Shown here: positions 18,317-27,704 of the stretch, in pieces
How the letters are laid out: each line of letters begins with the position of its first letter
Numbering within the stretch: the first letter of the stretch is position 1
NCBI GenBank assembly: GCA_009377715.1
Contig: WHTN01000001.1
Location: 25,092 to 82,220 of the forward strand
Direction: 5' to 3'
Length of the DNA: 57,129 nt
Origin: Dehalococcoidia bacterium
Lineage (GTDB): Bacteria > Chloroflexota > Dehalococcoidia > SM23-28-2 > WHTN01
The notes under the pieces: generated by a model
What the model was told of the DNA's origin: nothing
What the model saw: the letters and a program-made list of their open reading frames with translations, nothing else
Databases searched by the model: none
Translations under genes and position numbers: made by a program

Positions 18317-19969
18317 ATGGCCTCAAATATACTGCGAGTTATTCCCCTCGGTGGACTAGGTGAGATCGGCAAGAACATGATGGTTCTTGAGTTGGACAAC
18401 GACATGATCGTTGTCGATGCCGGTGTGATGTTTCCGGAAGAAGACATGCTCGGCATCGACCTCGTCATACCGGACATAAGTTATATCCTCGATAGAAGCC
18501 ATAAGTTGCGCTCTTTTATCATCACTCATGGTCATGAAGACCATACAGGCGCTTTGCCATACGTACTCAAGCAGATAAAAGCGCCGGTATACTGCTCCCG
18601 CTTGGCACGCGGCCTTATCGAAGTCAAGCTTAAGGAGCATAAGCTCGCGGGCCAAGCAGAGGTTCGGACCGTAGGCGCAGGCGAGCGGGTCAGGTTCGGA
18701 GAGTTCCAGGTGGAGTTCATCCAGGTTGCGCATAGCATTCCGGACAGCTTCGCTTTAGCCATAAGTACGCCGGTGGGCACGGTGATACACACCGGCGATT
18801 TTAAACTCGACTACACGCCAGTCATGGGGCAAGCCACCGACCTAGCGAGACTTGCCCGTCTGGGTAACGAAGGTGTGCTTTTGCTGCTCTCCGATTCGAC
18901 TTATGCGGAGATCAGTGGTTATACGCAATCGGAGCAGGCTGTAGGCGACGCGCTAGATAGGATCATCGCGAAAGCTCCCGGCAGGGTCATTATCGCGACG
19001 TTCGCTTCCCTCATCTCCCGCATTCAGCAGGTTATAGACGCCGCGGCCCGCTATGACAGGCGTGTCTTTGTGATCGGCCGTAGCATGGTGGACAACGTTC
19101 AGATGGCCCTTGAGCACGGTTATCTGAAGGCCCCTGAAGGGGTGCTCGGCACTCTCGATGACTTGCGCCGCACACCTGATGAAAAGACGGTTGTTGTGAG
19201 CACAGGCTCCCAGGGCGAACCTACTTCTGCCCTGGTGCGTATGGCGAACAACGACCATCGTAATATCAACATTGTGGAAGGCGACACCGTTATCCTCTCC
19301 TCCACGCCTATTCCTGGAAACGAGATGCTTGTCAACAGGACGATCGATAATCTCTGCCGGCTCGGTGCGAACGTGTTGCACGGCCGTATCGCCGATGTTC
19401 ACGTGCGCGGCCACGCCGCCTCGGAAGAGCTGAAACTCATCCTGGACCTCGTAAAGCCGAGGTTCTTCGTGCCGGTGCATGGCGAATATCGCCATATGCT
19501 TGCCCATGCCAAATTGGCCCAGATTATGAATGTTCAGGATGACAATATTTTCGTAATGGAGGATGGCGATGTCCTTGAACTCGACGGCGCTGATGGCTCC
19601 ATCGTCGAACGTGTGCCGGCGAGCCACGTCTACGTGGACGGCTTGGCCGTGGGCGTCGACCAAGTTGTCCTACGCGACCGGCGGCATCTCTCCACGGACG
19701 GCATCGTAGTGGTGATCATGGCCGTTGATAAGCAGACCGGCCAGGTTATAGGTCGTCCGGATATTGTCACACGGGGCTTCCCCGAGGTAGAAGGGGTGGA
19801 GGATGTCCTCGAAAGCACGAGGGACGTCGCTGTAAACGCTTTAAGCGGCGCCGCCCATGTCGCCGAGTGGAGCGATACCAACACGAAGGTAAAAGACGCT
19901 GTTGCCCAGCATCTTTACGATAAAATACGACGTCGGCCGATGATTTTGCCGATGACCCTGGAGGTGTAG
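18317..19969 (+). CDS. rnj: Ribonuclease J
   Basis: 550 residues, typical for RNase J. The metallo-beta-lactamase motif HGHEDHTGALP places His71, His73, Asp75 and His76 at the two-Zn centre; later conserved motifs (GDFKLDYTP, the beta-CASP STGSQGEP, and VHVRGHASEEELK-like segment) are present. It degrades and processes RNA by endo- and 5'-3' exonuclease activity in the cytoplasm. AGGAGC precedes the ATG. The next gene, ftsK, starts five bases after its stop. Confidence 0.95.
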   Translation: MASNILRVIPLGGLGEIGKNMMVLELDNDMIVVDAGVMFPEEDMLGIDLVIPDISYILDRSHKLRSFIITHGHEDHTGALPYVLKQIKAPVYCSRLARGLIEVKLKEHKLAGQAEVRTVGAGERVRFGEFQVEFIQVAHSIPDSFALAISTPVGTVIHTGDFKLDYTPVMGQATDLARLARLGNEGVLLLLSDSTYAEISGYTQSEQAVGDALDRIIAKAPGRVIIATFASLISRIQQVIDAAARYDRRVFVIGRSMVDNVQMALEHGYLKAPEGVLGTLDDLRRTPDEKTVVVSTGSQGEPTSALVRMANNDHRNINIVEGDTVILSSTPIPGNEMLVNRTIDNLCRLGANVLHGRIADVHVRGHAASEELKLILDLVKPRFFVPVHGEYRHMLAHAKLAQIMNVQDDNIFVMEDGDVLELDGADGSIVERVPASHVYVDGLAVGVDQVVLRDRRHLSTDGIVVVIMAVDKQTGQVIGRPDIVTRGFPEVEGVEDVLESTRDVAVNALSGAAHVAEWSDTNTKVKDAVAQHLYDKIRRRPMILPMTLEV

Positions 19970-19974
19970 GGTAG

Positions 19975-22377
19975 ATGGCTAAAGCTAGGGTGCAACCCGT
20001 TAAGCGGCCTGCCAGCAGCCCCCCGACGAAACGTCGCCGCAAGCGGGTTGTGAGTAATCGTGCGGCCAGCTTTGACCTGAGCATACCCTCTTTCGCCATA
20101 CCTCCTAAGGTATTAGCCGGCCTAGCGGCTGTCGCGGGAATTTTGGCGCTCCCCTGGCTGATCCCGGCGCTTTTCGATGTGATTAGCTTCGTTAGCCGGG
20201 GCATGATCGAAGTCTTCGGCATCGGGCTATTGCCGGTCTCAATATTGATGGCTTTGTCTCTCTGGCTTGCCGCTGGCAGACCCTTGCCTGCCTCTCAGGA
20301 TGCGTTGCGCTCCGCACTTGGAATAGCGTTGCTAATTGTAGCTTTTAACGGCATCACGTCCCTTTACAGGCCTGTCTGGCAAATTGGCGGCGTATCGATC
20401 GAGGAAGCAACGGCTGGCGGGCGCATAGGGAGCATCTTTACAGATAGCGCCGCGGGCGCCTTGGCGCTTATTGTCCTTCTTGTCGCAGGTCTTGGTCTGG
20501 CCTGGCCGCGCAGCCTAGTTTTTGCCGGTGGCAGTACTATGTGGTTCGGCAAACATCTGCTTGAGTTACAGATCCCGCAGCGAGTGGGGCGATTGTTAGG
20601 CAGAGCCTTGGTCGCCTTCGTTCCGAAGTCTTACGAACCGAAGCCCGATAGCACTCAACTCCCCGGCGTTCTGCCGCCAACCAACGTAAGCGACTATGCC
20701 TTACTCGACGAAGAATCGTTTGAAGTCATCGAAGGCAATCTTGCCGACGATGAAGATGAAGGATCTCCGAAGCGACTGGCGAAGGCGCAGACCAAGAGCC
20801 TTGCGCCCGGCGCAAACGGCGATGGATTTGCTGCCATGCATCCGCTGCATTCCGCCTGGGAGACGCCGGCTATCGATATTTTGAAGGCAACCGTGGAGAA
20901 CGGCACTAAGACAACGGACAACAACGTTCGCGCACAGCTTATCATGGATACGTTACGTAGCTTTGGTGTCGATGCCAAGGTCGTCCAGATAAACCAAGGG
21001 CCAACCGTAACCCAGTTTGGGATCGAACCGGGCTGGGAGATCAAGACGCGCACGGTGGCCGAGCGCGATGTTAACGGACGTATTGTCTACGACAAGGACG
21101 GCAGCCCAAAGTCGAAGACTGAAGTCGTGTCTCGCACGCGAGTTCGCGTCAATCAGATCACCGCTCTCGCTAACGACCTCGCGTTGTCCCTCGCTGCCCC
21201 TTCGATCCGCATCGAGGCGCCGGTGCCAGGAAAGCCCATAATTGGTATCGAAGTCCCGAACAGTTCTCCATCGGTTGTAACGCTGCGGGCCGTTGTGTAG
21301 AGCAACTCATTCCAGAAGCTGCTGGGTCGCACGAAGCTCGCACTAACGCTGGGCAAGGGCGTCTCGGGCGAACCGGTGGCAGCCGACCTCACGAAGATGC
21401 CGCACCTGCTTATAGCAGGGGCAACAGGCTCCGGTAAAAGCGTGTGCATCAACTCGATAATCACCTGCCTCTTGATGCACAACACGCCGGAAGAAGTCCG
21501 CTTCGTCATGGTCGACCCCAAGCGCGTGGAATTGGCGCAGTTCGCCAGTATACCCCATCTCGCTTTCTCCTCGATCATCATCGATCCTGAAGAGGTGGTC
21601 GGCGCCCTTCAGGCTGTCATCCACGAGATGGAGGAACGTTACCGCAAGTTCGCCTCTACGGGCGTTCGCAACATCGAAGGGTATAATCGCAGTCCTAAAG
21701 CCGGCCGCAAATTGCCCTACTGGGTCGTTATCATCGATGAGCTCGCCGACCTCATGATGGCGGCGCCTTATCAAGTCGAAAGGCAACTCTGCCGCCTTGC
21801 CCAACTGGCTCGAGCTACCGGTATACACCTGATCGTAGCGACCCAGCGGCCTTCGGTGGATGTTATCACTGGCCTTATTAAAGCGAACTTCCCTACCCGG
21901 ATCGCTTTCGCTGTGACCTCACAGGTAGACTCCCGGACGATCATCGACGGTGGCGGCGCCGAGAAGCTGTTGGGACGGGGCGATATGCTGTTCATGCCCA
22001 CGGACGCGGCCAAGCCGCGGCGTTTGCAGGGAGTATATGTCTCCGACGAAGAGATCGAACAGGTTGTGGAGTTCTGGACTGGGGACCGCTTCGATGGCAT
22101 GCGCCCCGAAGTGGCCGATCATCTGCTCGAAGAGGCGAAAGTGGCGACTCAGGAACAAGGTGAAGATGACCGGCTTATGAAGCAGGCGCGTGCTTTGGCC
22201 ACGGAACACTCCCGTATCTCAACGTCACTGCTACAACGACGACTTCGAATCGGCTATCCTAGAGCTGCAAGGCTTATGGAGCAGCTCGAAAAGGAAGAGA
22301 TCGTCGGCCCTTCGGAAGGCGGAGGCCAGTCCAGGCGCGTCTTGAACGCTAATGACGAAGATAATAACGACTACTAA
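19975..22377 (+). CDS. ftsK: FtsK/SpoIIIE DNA translocase with an in-frame TAG
   Basis: Codon 442 (21298-21300) is TAG; both sides are in the same frame and read as one 800-residue FtsK. The N-terminal part has about four membrane segments (residues 40-180) and the alpha domain; the C-terminal part has Walker A GATGSGKS (482-489), a LPYWVVIIDELADL Walker B, and the winged-helix gamma domain at the end. FtsK pumps chromosome ends apart at the septum. Homologues have Glu at the TAG position (V-L-E-S), one G-to-T change from GAG. Other genes nearby stop at TAG (rnj, accDA, purF), so recoding is unlikely. Sequencing error or a nonsense mutation remain. Confidence 0.85.
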
Positions 22378-22394
22378 TTAGCCACCTTGATGTC

Positions 22395-24191
22395 ATGAGA
22401 GATTGGTTTAGGGCGTTAGCCCCTTCCGGCCGCCGTCAAGCGTTTGAACAAGACCCTGACGCACAGCTAGCTGGAGAGCCGTGTTTAAATTGCGGCGCGA
22501 ACCTCAAGTCGTCGCCGCAATTTGCTCGCTATTACGTCTGCCCGGAATGCCATTACCACTACACCATGCCTGCTCGCAAGCGAATCGAGATCCTGGCGGA
22601 CCCCGAAAGCTTTAAAGAGTCTAATCGTCACCTTACCACGCAGGACGCCGTTCAGGCGGCCAGCCGGAGCCGCTATCGCAGCCAGCTTAGGGAGGCTCGC
22701 CGGCGCACCGGACTTTCGGAAGCCGTGGTCACCGGCGAATGTAATATCGTTGGCCGAGAAGTCGTTCTAGCTATCATCGACTTCGGCTTCTTAGGTGGCA
22801 CTGTAGGCAGCGTAGTGGCCGAGAAGATTACGCGCGCCTTTGAGCTCGCGGCCCGGCGAAAGCTGCCGATCGTTACGGTGATAAGTAGCAGCGGGGCGCG
22901 AACGCCCGAAGGGCCTTCGACGATCATGCAGGCAGGCAAAATGCTCGCCGCCGTGAGAAGGCTCAGCGCGGAGCGCGTGCCTCATATCTCGATATTGACC
23001 AGCCCTACTACGGGCGGTATATACGCGGCTTTTAACAACGTCGCAGACGTTATATTGTCGGAACTTGGCGCAATAGTCGGCTTCGCACCGAGAGGGACCA
23101 TCACCGGCGGTCCTATGCCTCAGAACTTCGATACCGCGGAGGCGTATCTGGAGCGCGGCGCCATCGATCAGGTGGTCGACCGTCTAGAACAGCGAGAACT
23201 GCTCTCGGTTATCGTAGACCTGCTCGGATGGCGCTACCGCTTGACGCTGGCGGGGCGCTGGCGGCGTCAACTATACGAGACACCGTCGTTGCCGGTCTTG
23301 CAGACCTTACAGCTCGCCCATCACGAGCAACGTCCCACCAGTGTAGATTATATAAGTCATATGACATCGACTTTCGTTGAGTTGCATGGCGATCGTATTA
23401 ATCGGGATGCGACCAATGTGATCTGCGGCCTAGCGGACCTGGGTGGCGAAGCGGTTATGATCATAAGCCAGCAGCGGCCCCAACAGAGCGAGCAAGAACC
23501 GCGCCACGGTGCTTGGATAGCACCCGAGGGTTTCCGTAAGGCTCGGCGCGCAATGCTAATGGCGGCCAAGTTCCATCTTCCCATGATCTCTCTCATCGAC
23601 TCGCATGGCGCTTCCCTCTCCCTCGACGCTGAGCAGCGAGGCATAGGCTACGCTGTCGCCCAATGCGTTGCTACGATGTCCGACCTGCCCACGCCGGCGA
23701 TAGCAGGCATCATCGGTGAGGCTAACGGCGAGGGTTTTCTCGCCTTTGGTATGGCGGACCGGACTCTCATGCTCGAGAACGCTATCTACTCGCCAGCTTT
23801 GCCCAACGATGGCCTGGAGATCGATCAGAGCAGGAGTGAGGTCTATTTAGGGGCGAACGATTGTAGGGAGTTGGGTTTGATAGACGAAATAGTCTACGAG
23901 CCCAGCGGTGGCGCCCACACCGATCACCCAGAAGCCGCGCGGCTTCTTAAAGGCGCGATCTTGCGGCATTTAGCCGAATTACAGCCCCAACCTATACGCA
24001 GGCTTTTGGCCCTTCGATACAAAAGATTCCGCAACTTCGGCCATTACAGCAATATACGCTCGGCCCTCTATCAACCCGTTGGCAAGATACGCCGTCGCTT
24101 TATCCATGAAGCTCGTGGCGCTCTCGCCCGAGTCTTTCCTTCTCTGAAACCACGCCAGCCCGACGACAGCCAAGATATCTCTATCCCGTAG
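22395..24191 (+). CDS. accDA: Acetyl-CoA carboxylase carboxyltransferase, fused beta-alpha
   Basis: One 598-residue chain joins the beta subunit (Zn ribbon Cys30, 33, 49, 52; GARTPEG and TTGGIYAAF) to the alpha subunit (from about 300; LHGDR, EGFRKARRAM, DSHGASLSLDAEQRG). It would transfer carboxyl from biotin to acetyl-CoA for fatty-acid synthesis. Some alpha motifs are loose: where AccA usually has a GEGGSGGA loop this has GEANGEGFLAFG, so another acyl-CoA substrate is conceivable. It follows ftsK by 17 bases. Confidence 0.85.
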   Translation: MRDWFRALAPSGRRQAFEQDPDAQLAGEPCLNCGANLKSSPQFARYYVCPECHYHYTMPARKRIEILADPESFKESNRHLTTQDAVQAASRSRYRSQLREARRRTGLSEAVVTGECNIVGREVVLAIIDFGFLGGTVGSVVAEKITRAFELAARRKLPIVTVISSSGARTPEGPSTIMQAGKMLAAVRRLSAERVPHISILTSPTTGGIYAAFNNVADVILSELGAIVGFAPRGTITGGPMPQNFDTAEAYLERGAIDQVVDRLEQRELLSVIVDLLGWRYRLTLAGRWRRQLYETPSLPVLQTLQLAHHEQRPTSVDYISHMTSTFVELHGDRINRDATNVICGLADLGGEAVMIISQQRPQQSEQEPRHGAWIAPEGFRKARRAMLMAAKFHLPMISLIDSHGASLSLDAEQRGIGYAVAQCVATMSDLPTPAIAGIIGEANGEGFLAFGMADRTLMLENAIYSPALPNDGLEIDQSRSEVYLGANDCRELGLIDEIVYEPSGGAHTDHPEAARLLKGAILRHLAELQPQPIRRLLALRYKRFRNFGHYSNIRSALYQPVGKIRRRFIHEARGALARVFPSLKPRQPDDSQDISIP

Positions 24192-24214
24192 GGTCATTCC
24201 CGCGCAGCAGGACA

Positions 24215-24244
24215 GTAGGGGGCACGGCCTGCCGTGCCCCCTAC
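24215..24244. terminator. Bidirectional hairpin between accDA and desulforedoxin genes
   Basis: Perfect 14-base arms (24215-24228 with 24231-24244) close a tiny loop. It lies between convergent genes and could end transcription from both sides, although neither side has a clear T run. It may also be a mobile palindrome. Confidence 0.6.
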
Positions 24245-24284
24245 ATCGATTGTCTTACGATGCGCCCTAGCCAAGCGTATTTTA

Positions 24285-24428
24285 TTAGTCGGCAGAAGGA
24301 AGCACCTTCGGCTGAAGGAGCGTCATCGGCTTGCCACAGCAGTGCACTTCGCCCTCGCTGCCCTTGATGCAAAGCGCCTCCGTGCCACACGTCTCGCACT
24401 TATAGCGTTTGCCAAGCTGATTCGGCAC
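24285..24428 (-). CDS. Desulforedoxin-like iron protein, 47 aa (second of pair)
   Basis: A 47-residue frame from GTG 24428 (AAGGGA about 10 bases upstream) to TAA 24285. It reads NQLGKRYKCETCGTEAL ... EVHCCGKPMTLL, the rubredoxin-like desulforedoxin pattern: Cys-X2-Cys and later Cys-Cys binding one Fe, then Gly-Lys-Pro-Met. Such domains serve as electron carriers or as the N-terminus of superoxide reductase. It starts seven bases after the stop of its paralogue (24435-24554). Confidence 0.8.
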   Translation of the reverse strand: MPNQLGKRYKCETCGTEALCIKGSEGEVHCCGKPMTLLQPKVLPSAD

Positions 24429-24434
24429 GCTAAG

Positions 24435-24554
24435 TTATCCCTTCAGTTGCATCGGCTGGTCGCAGCACGCGAGTTCGCCCTCGCCGCTGCGCGTGACGAT
24501 TATTTCGCAGCCGCATTTGCTGCACGTATACCGTTTGCCCGCTTGGTTAGCCAT
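24435..24554 (-). CDS. Desulforedoxin-like iron protein, 39 aa (first of pair)
   Basis: A 39-residue frame (ATG 24554, TAA 24435) reading NQAGKRYTCSKCGCEII ... ELACCDQPMQL. Cys-X2-Cys and Cys-Cys match desulforedoxin/desulfoferrodoxin-N. It is closely similar to the next gene, so the two arose by tandem duplication. The pair could carry electrons to a peroxide- or superoxide-reducing enzyme; no such enzyme is adjacent. Confidence 0.82.
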   Translation of the reverse strand: MANQAGKRYTCSKCGCEIIVTRSGEGELACCDQPMQLKG

Positions 24555-24630
24555 AGCTAGTGATCGGATAAGACGCTTAAGTTGCCAATCCCGCAGAAAT
24601 CCAATTTGTCACTCTGAGGCCTTCGCTTCA

Positions 24631-24793
24631 TGTCATTCTGACCGAAGTGAAGAATCCGTGCCCTAGCCTTGAACCGAAATTTGCTAGCGGATTCTTCGTC
24701 GCTTCCCTCCTCAGAATGACATGATTTTCTTCGCTCACCTGCCTCCGAAGGCGACTCGCTGAGGCGAGAGTTTATCGAAGGGTCGCTTAAAGA
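24631..24793. repeat. Composite palindromic repeat (CATTCTGA type)
   Basis: TGTCATTCTGACCGAAGTGA at 24631 is mirrored by TCCTCAGAATGACATG near 24709-24724, and is followed by GGCGACTCGCTGAGGCGAGA and TCGAAGGGTCGCTTAA. The order matches the copy at 706-836. The surrounding 24555-24822 holds no gene. Confidence 0.75.
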
Positions 24794-24822
24794 TGGACAT
24801 TTTATCGGCAGGGCCACCATCT

Positions 24823-25389
24823 TTACTGCGTTACTTGAATGATACCCTTCATCGACGTAGGGTGGAAGTCGCAACGGAATTCGAAACTGCCGGCCTGATC
24901 GAATTGAAAGGTGATGACTCCTGTCCCGCCACCTCGTATGGTATCCGGGTTTGTGCAAGGTTCGGGGCCGTCGGTTGTACAGAGGTTAGCCTCGTACCTA
25001 TTGTCCGGGCCAGCTACATGAAGGTTGTGGCCCACTTGTGCCGTGTGGTTGACGTTAACCGTCACCTGTTGGCCGACTTTAGCGTTGATAGTCACGCCGG
25101 GTAGGCCCGTAAACTTCCGGTGGACGTACCAGTTGTCGCCTATCGGGAAGCTGACATCTCCTTGAGCGTCGGGTGTACACTGACCCGTATTGACGTCGCA
25201 GGCGCCCGGCCCTGCCGCGTTCGCGGCTGGCGTGGCGGTAGCAGTTTGTGTAACCGTTGCGGTTGGTGCAATAGTTGCGCTGGCCGCGTCTTCCTCGTCC
25301 CCTCCGCAGGCTAGAATAAGCAGAGCCACCAGTGCCAGGACGCTCAGCGCGAAGAAGCCTTTAATTCTTGACGATGCAATAATGCTCAA
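24823..25389 (-). CDS. Cupredoxin-domain lipoprotein
   Basis: Start TTG 25389 is preferred (GGAGG seven bases upstream); GTG 25395 is nearly on top of that site. The 188-residue product has a lipoprotein signal ending ILACGG and a Thr-Ala linker. The single cupredoxin domain has the type I Cu ligands: His in GHNLHVAG and Cys-X2-His-X4-Met in CDFHPTSMKG. It would sit on the outer face of the membrane as a copper electron carrier. The homologous domain at the C-terminus of the cytochrome c upstream suggests both serve the same respiratory chain. Confidence 0.85.
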   Translation of the reverse strand: MSIIASSRIKGFFALSVLALVALLILACGGDEEDAASATIAPTATVTQTATATPAANAAGPGACDVNTGQCTPDAQGDVSFPIGDNWYVHRKFTGLPGVTINAKVGQQVTVNVNHTAQVGHNLHVAGPDNRYEANLCTTDGPEPCTNPDTIRGGGTGVITFQFDQAGSFEFRCDFHPTSMKGIIQVTQ

Positions 25390-25413
25390 GTTCACTCCTC
25401 CAAGCTAGATCTG

Positions 25414-25440
25414 AATGTGAAAGCAAAACGCTTTCACATT
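25414..25440 (-). terminator. Perfect 11-bp hairpin
   Basis: AATGTGAAAGC and GCTTTCACATT form perfect arms with a five-base loop (AAAAC). It lies between the cytochrome-cupredoxin gene and the lipoprotein gene, both minus strand, so it may attenuate or end transcription of the upstream gene. Confidence 0.55.
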
Positions 25441-25487
25441 TCCCCGATCTACGCTAGACGGAGGAGATTGGATTCTTCGTCAGCTAT

Positions 25488-26624
25488 CTACGGGCCGACG
25501 ATTATGCTGCCGATCATATTGGTAGGGTGGAAATCGCAGCGAAATTCGTAGGTGCCGGCCTGAGCGAAGTTGAAGCTTAGCGTGGCCGTCTCCTCGCCTC
25601 TGACAGGGTCCGGGTTCGAGACGACATCGTCGCTTGTCTCGTATTGGGTGTCGACGCCCGTGATGTGCATATTGTGGATGTTGTTGCCGGCGTTCGTGAG
25701 GTTGACGGTTACCGCTTGCGCTACCTCGGCCTCGATCCTGTTCTGCACAAACCGGTCGTCCTGCATCTCAACGGCTATCATGCCGGTTGGGCCCACGGCG
25801 ACCGTTTCGCCGCCAGTCCCCGGCGATGGCTGAGTGCGCGCTATCTGGCCGCATGAGGTCTCGTTCATCGGTCCCGTTGGGGGCTCTTGCGGCGGCTCGT
25901 ATACGTCCGTGCCGGCGGCGTGATCGACAGCCTCGGTGCCGAGCTGGCCGCGCTCTACGATGAGGTTATTGCCCTCGACGCGCGTGATGCGCACGATCTC
26001 GTTCTCTATGCGTAGCAGACCTTCGCTGGCCTCCCGAGGAAGGCCGCTGGCATCGCTTAATGGGATCGTCGTAGCGTCTGCGGTAACGGCGCTCGCGACC
26101 GTCTTGCCGGTCTCGTCGCCGGTGCTCGCGCCGTGCCCGTGGTTCGCTATCTCAAGCGCCTCTTCCCATCCTTGGGTCGTTTCCTGGCCTAGCTCAGGAT
26201 CCTCAAATCCACCTTGGCTGCTGGTTATAAGCGTCACCAGCTGCTTTATCTGTTCGTCGTTTAGTGGGCCTCCCTGGTCAAGGCTCCACGCCGGCATGAT
26301 CGTGCCGACCCTTCCACACACGATTGTGTCCCTGATCCGCGCCTGTAGCTGCTCTAGCTCTAGTGCGATGTCCGGCCTGTTCTCGGGCAGGTTCAACGGT
26401 AGTCCGGGGAGGTCGCTGCGCTCCAACACGCCCAGGCCCTGGTTGCCATGGCACGTTCGGCAGAAAGTAGCGAACAGGTTCGCGCCGCGCTCCACGGTTT
26501 TGTGCTCCTGCTCTTCTATCCTGTCGTCGGCGCGAATCGGGTCCCAGAGCCAGTACAGCGTCACCGATATAACAAGGAGAAAGAGCAGGCCTATCATAGT
26601 GTTGACCTGCTTGCTAGTGTTCAT
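25488..26624 (-). CDS. Membrane cytochrome c fused to a cupredoxin domain
   Basis: 378 residues. An N-terminal membrane anchor (about 8-28) leads to one c-type haem site, CRTCH (Cys55, Cys58, His59), with a likely Met ligand in IMPAW. A middle module (TTIPLSDASGLP ... RITRVEGNNL) is of unknown role. The C-terminal domain is a cupredoxin with HNMH and CDFHPTNMIG copper ligands. It lies directly after the Rieske genes and cytochrome b, so it probably takes electrons from that complex on the outer face. The fusion of haem and copper carriers may replace a soluble cytochrome. Confidence 0.88.
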   Translation of the reverse strand: MNTSKQVNTMIGLLFLLVISVTLYWLWDPIRADDRIEEQEHKTVERGANLFATFCRTCHGNQGLGVLERSDLPGLPLNLPENRPDIALELEQLQARIRDTIVCGRVGTIMPAWSLDQGGPLNDEQIKQLVTLITSSQGGFEDPELGQETTQGWEEALEIANHGHGASTGDETGKTVASAVTADATTIPLSDASGLPREASEGLLRIENEIVRITRVEGNNLIVERGQLGTEAVDHAAGTDVYEPPQEPPTGPMNETSCGQIARTQPSPGTGGETVAVGPTGMIAVEMQDDRFVQNRIEAEVAQAVTVNLTNAGNNIHNMHITGVDTQYETSDDVVSNPDPVRGEETATLSFNFAQAGTYEFRCDFHPTNMIGSIIVGP

Positions 26625-26633
26625 AAATCAACC

Positions 26634-27674
26634 TTAAGGATAAGGAGTAGCCCGCCTAGGATTGTCGTTGCCGCCCTGGGTTATATCCCCGGTCTGGACG
26701 ATTACGCTGCCATCGGCTTGCTTTTCGATCAACATCGTATCCATCGGGCGTGGCGCCGGGCCGAACACTCGTACGCCGCCCTTCGTATACGTCGAGCCGT
26801 GGCACGGGCAGCGGAACCAGCCTGTGTTGCCACCGAACACGAAATCTTCCCTCCACGGCACCGTGCAACCCAAGTGTGGGCATTTTTGCCATAGCGCCAA
26901 CAGGCCGCCATCGCTTGCTTCGCCAAGTTCGCCGGAAACACCCTCGCCCGGCTGGAGATTCACGAGCCAGAACTTGCCCCTGACAACCTGAAGGGGAGGG
27001 CCGCCTGGCTCAGGGACCTGCTCTGCCGGCACACCTATGGGGCCACCGAAACCCACCACCTTGCGCGGGTAAAGAAAGTCTAAGCTTGTCAGGGCCGTGG
27101 CCATCGTTAGCCCAAAGGCGGTCCAGAAACCGCCCAGCAGAAGCATGCGACGCGAGATCCCCCTCTTCTGCCGTGTAGTGTCAGCAACGGGTGTGCGTGC
27201 CCGGGCTGCCGCTGACTCTGCTCGAATGGCAGACAACAGCCTTTCAGCGTGTCCACTCGCCATACGCCAGCTAAACGGCGTCACTGGTGGCCGCGCGGCC
27301 GGGCGCGCCGGCGTAAACGTTGGTGGCGCTGCCGGCTCCTCTTGAGCAGCGGTTGAGGCGGCGATCGGCTCCGTTCGAGGCTCCTCAGCCTGGGCTGGGG
27401 TCGGTGGGGCTGCGGGTTCGCCGGGTTGTGGCTGCGCCGGCTCCGGCGTAGTAGCCGACGCTTCGACCGGTTGTTGGGGTTGGGCTGGTTCGGCCTGGCT
27501 TGGAACGGCCGCCTGTCGTTCGGCTGGAGGCGTCTCGCCTCGCTCTGCGGCGCGTTGACGTCTCAACTCCGCGGAGAGTTCGCGCGCCCGTCGTACCCGT
27601 TCGTCGGATGAAAGAGAGCGAATATCGCTAGTGTCTGCGCCTTCGTTCCTCTGCTCGTTATTAGCGTCCGCCAT
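26634..27674 (-). CDS. Rieske iron-sulfur protein with long Pro/Ala/Gln N-terminus
   Basis: 346 residues (ATG after GAGGACTA). Residues 1-160 are a low-complexity Pro-Ala-Gln-Glu tail facing the cytoplasm; a twin-Arg-like SRRMLLLGGFWTAFG anchor follows; the Rieske domain has CPHLGCT and CPCHGSTY, binding [2Fe-2S] with two Cys and two His, plus the two disulfide Cys. It is the electron-accepting subunit of a cytochrome bc-type complex. The paralogue directly upstream lacks most of the tail. Confidence 0.92.
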   Translation of the reverse strand: MADANNEQRNEGADTSDIRSLSSDERVRRARELSAELRRQRAAERGETPPAERQAAVPSQAEPAQPQQPVEASATTPEPAQPQPGEPAAPPTPAQAEEPRTEPIAASTAAQEEPAAPPTFTPARPAARPPVTPFSWRMASGHAERLLSAIRAESAAARARTPVADTTRQKRGISRRMLLLGGFWTAFGLTMATALTSLDFLYPRKVVGFGGPIGVPAEQVPEPGGPPLQVVRGKFWLVNLQPGEGVSGELGEASDGGLLALWQKCPHLGCTVPWREDFVFGGNTGWFRCPCHGSTYTKGGVRVFGPAPRPMDTMLIEKQADGSVIVQTGDITQGGNDNPRRATPYP

Positions 27675-27704
27675 TAGTCCTCACTGTCCTAGCGCCTGTT
27701 CTAT

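Noticed and set aside
24234-24560. Forward 108-residue frame rich in Ala and Arg
   Set aside because: It is the antisense of the two desulforedoxin-like genes, whose cysteine motifs are clear.
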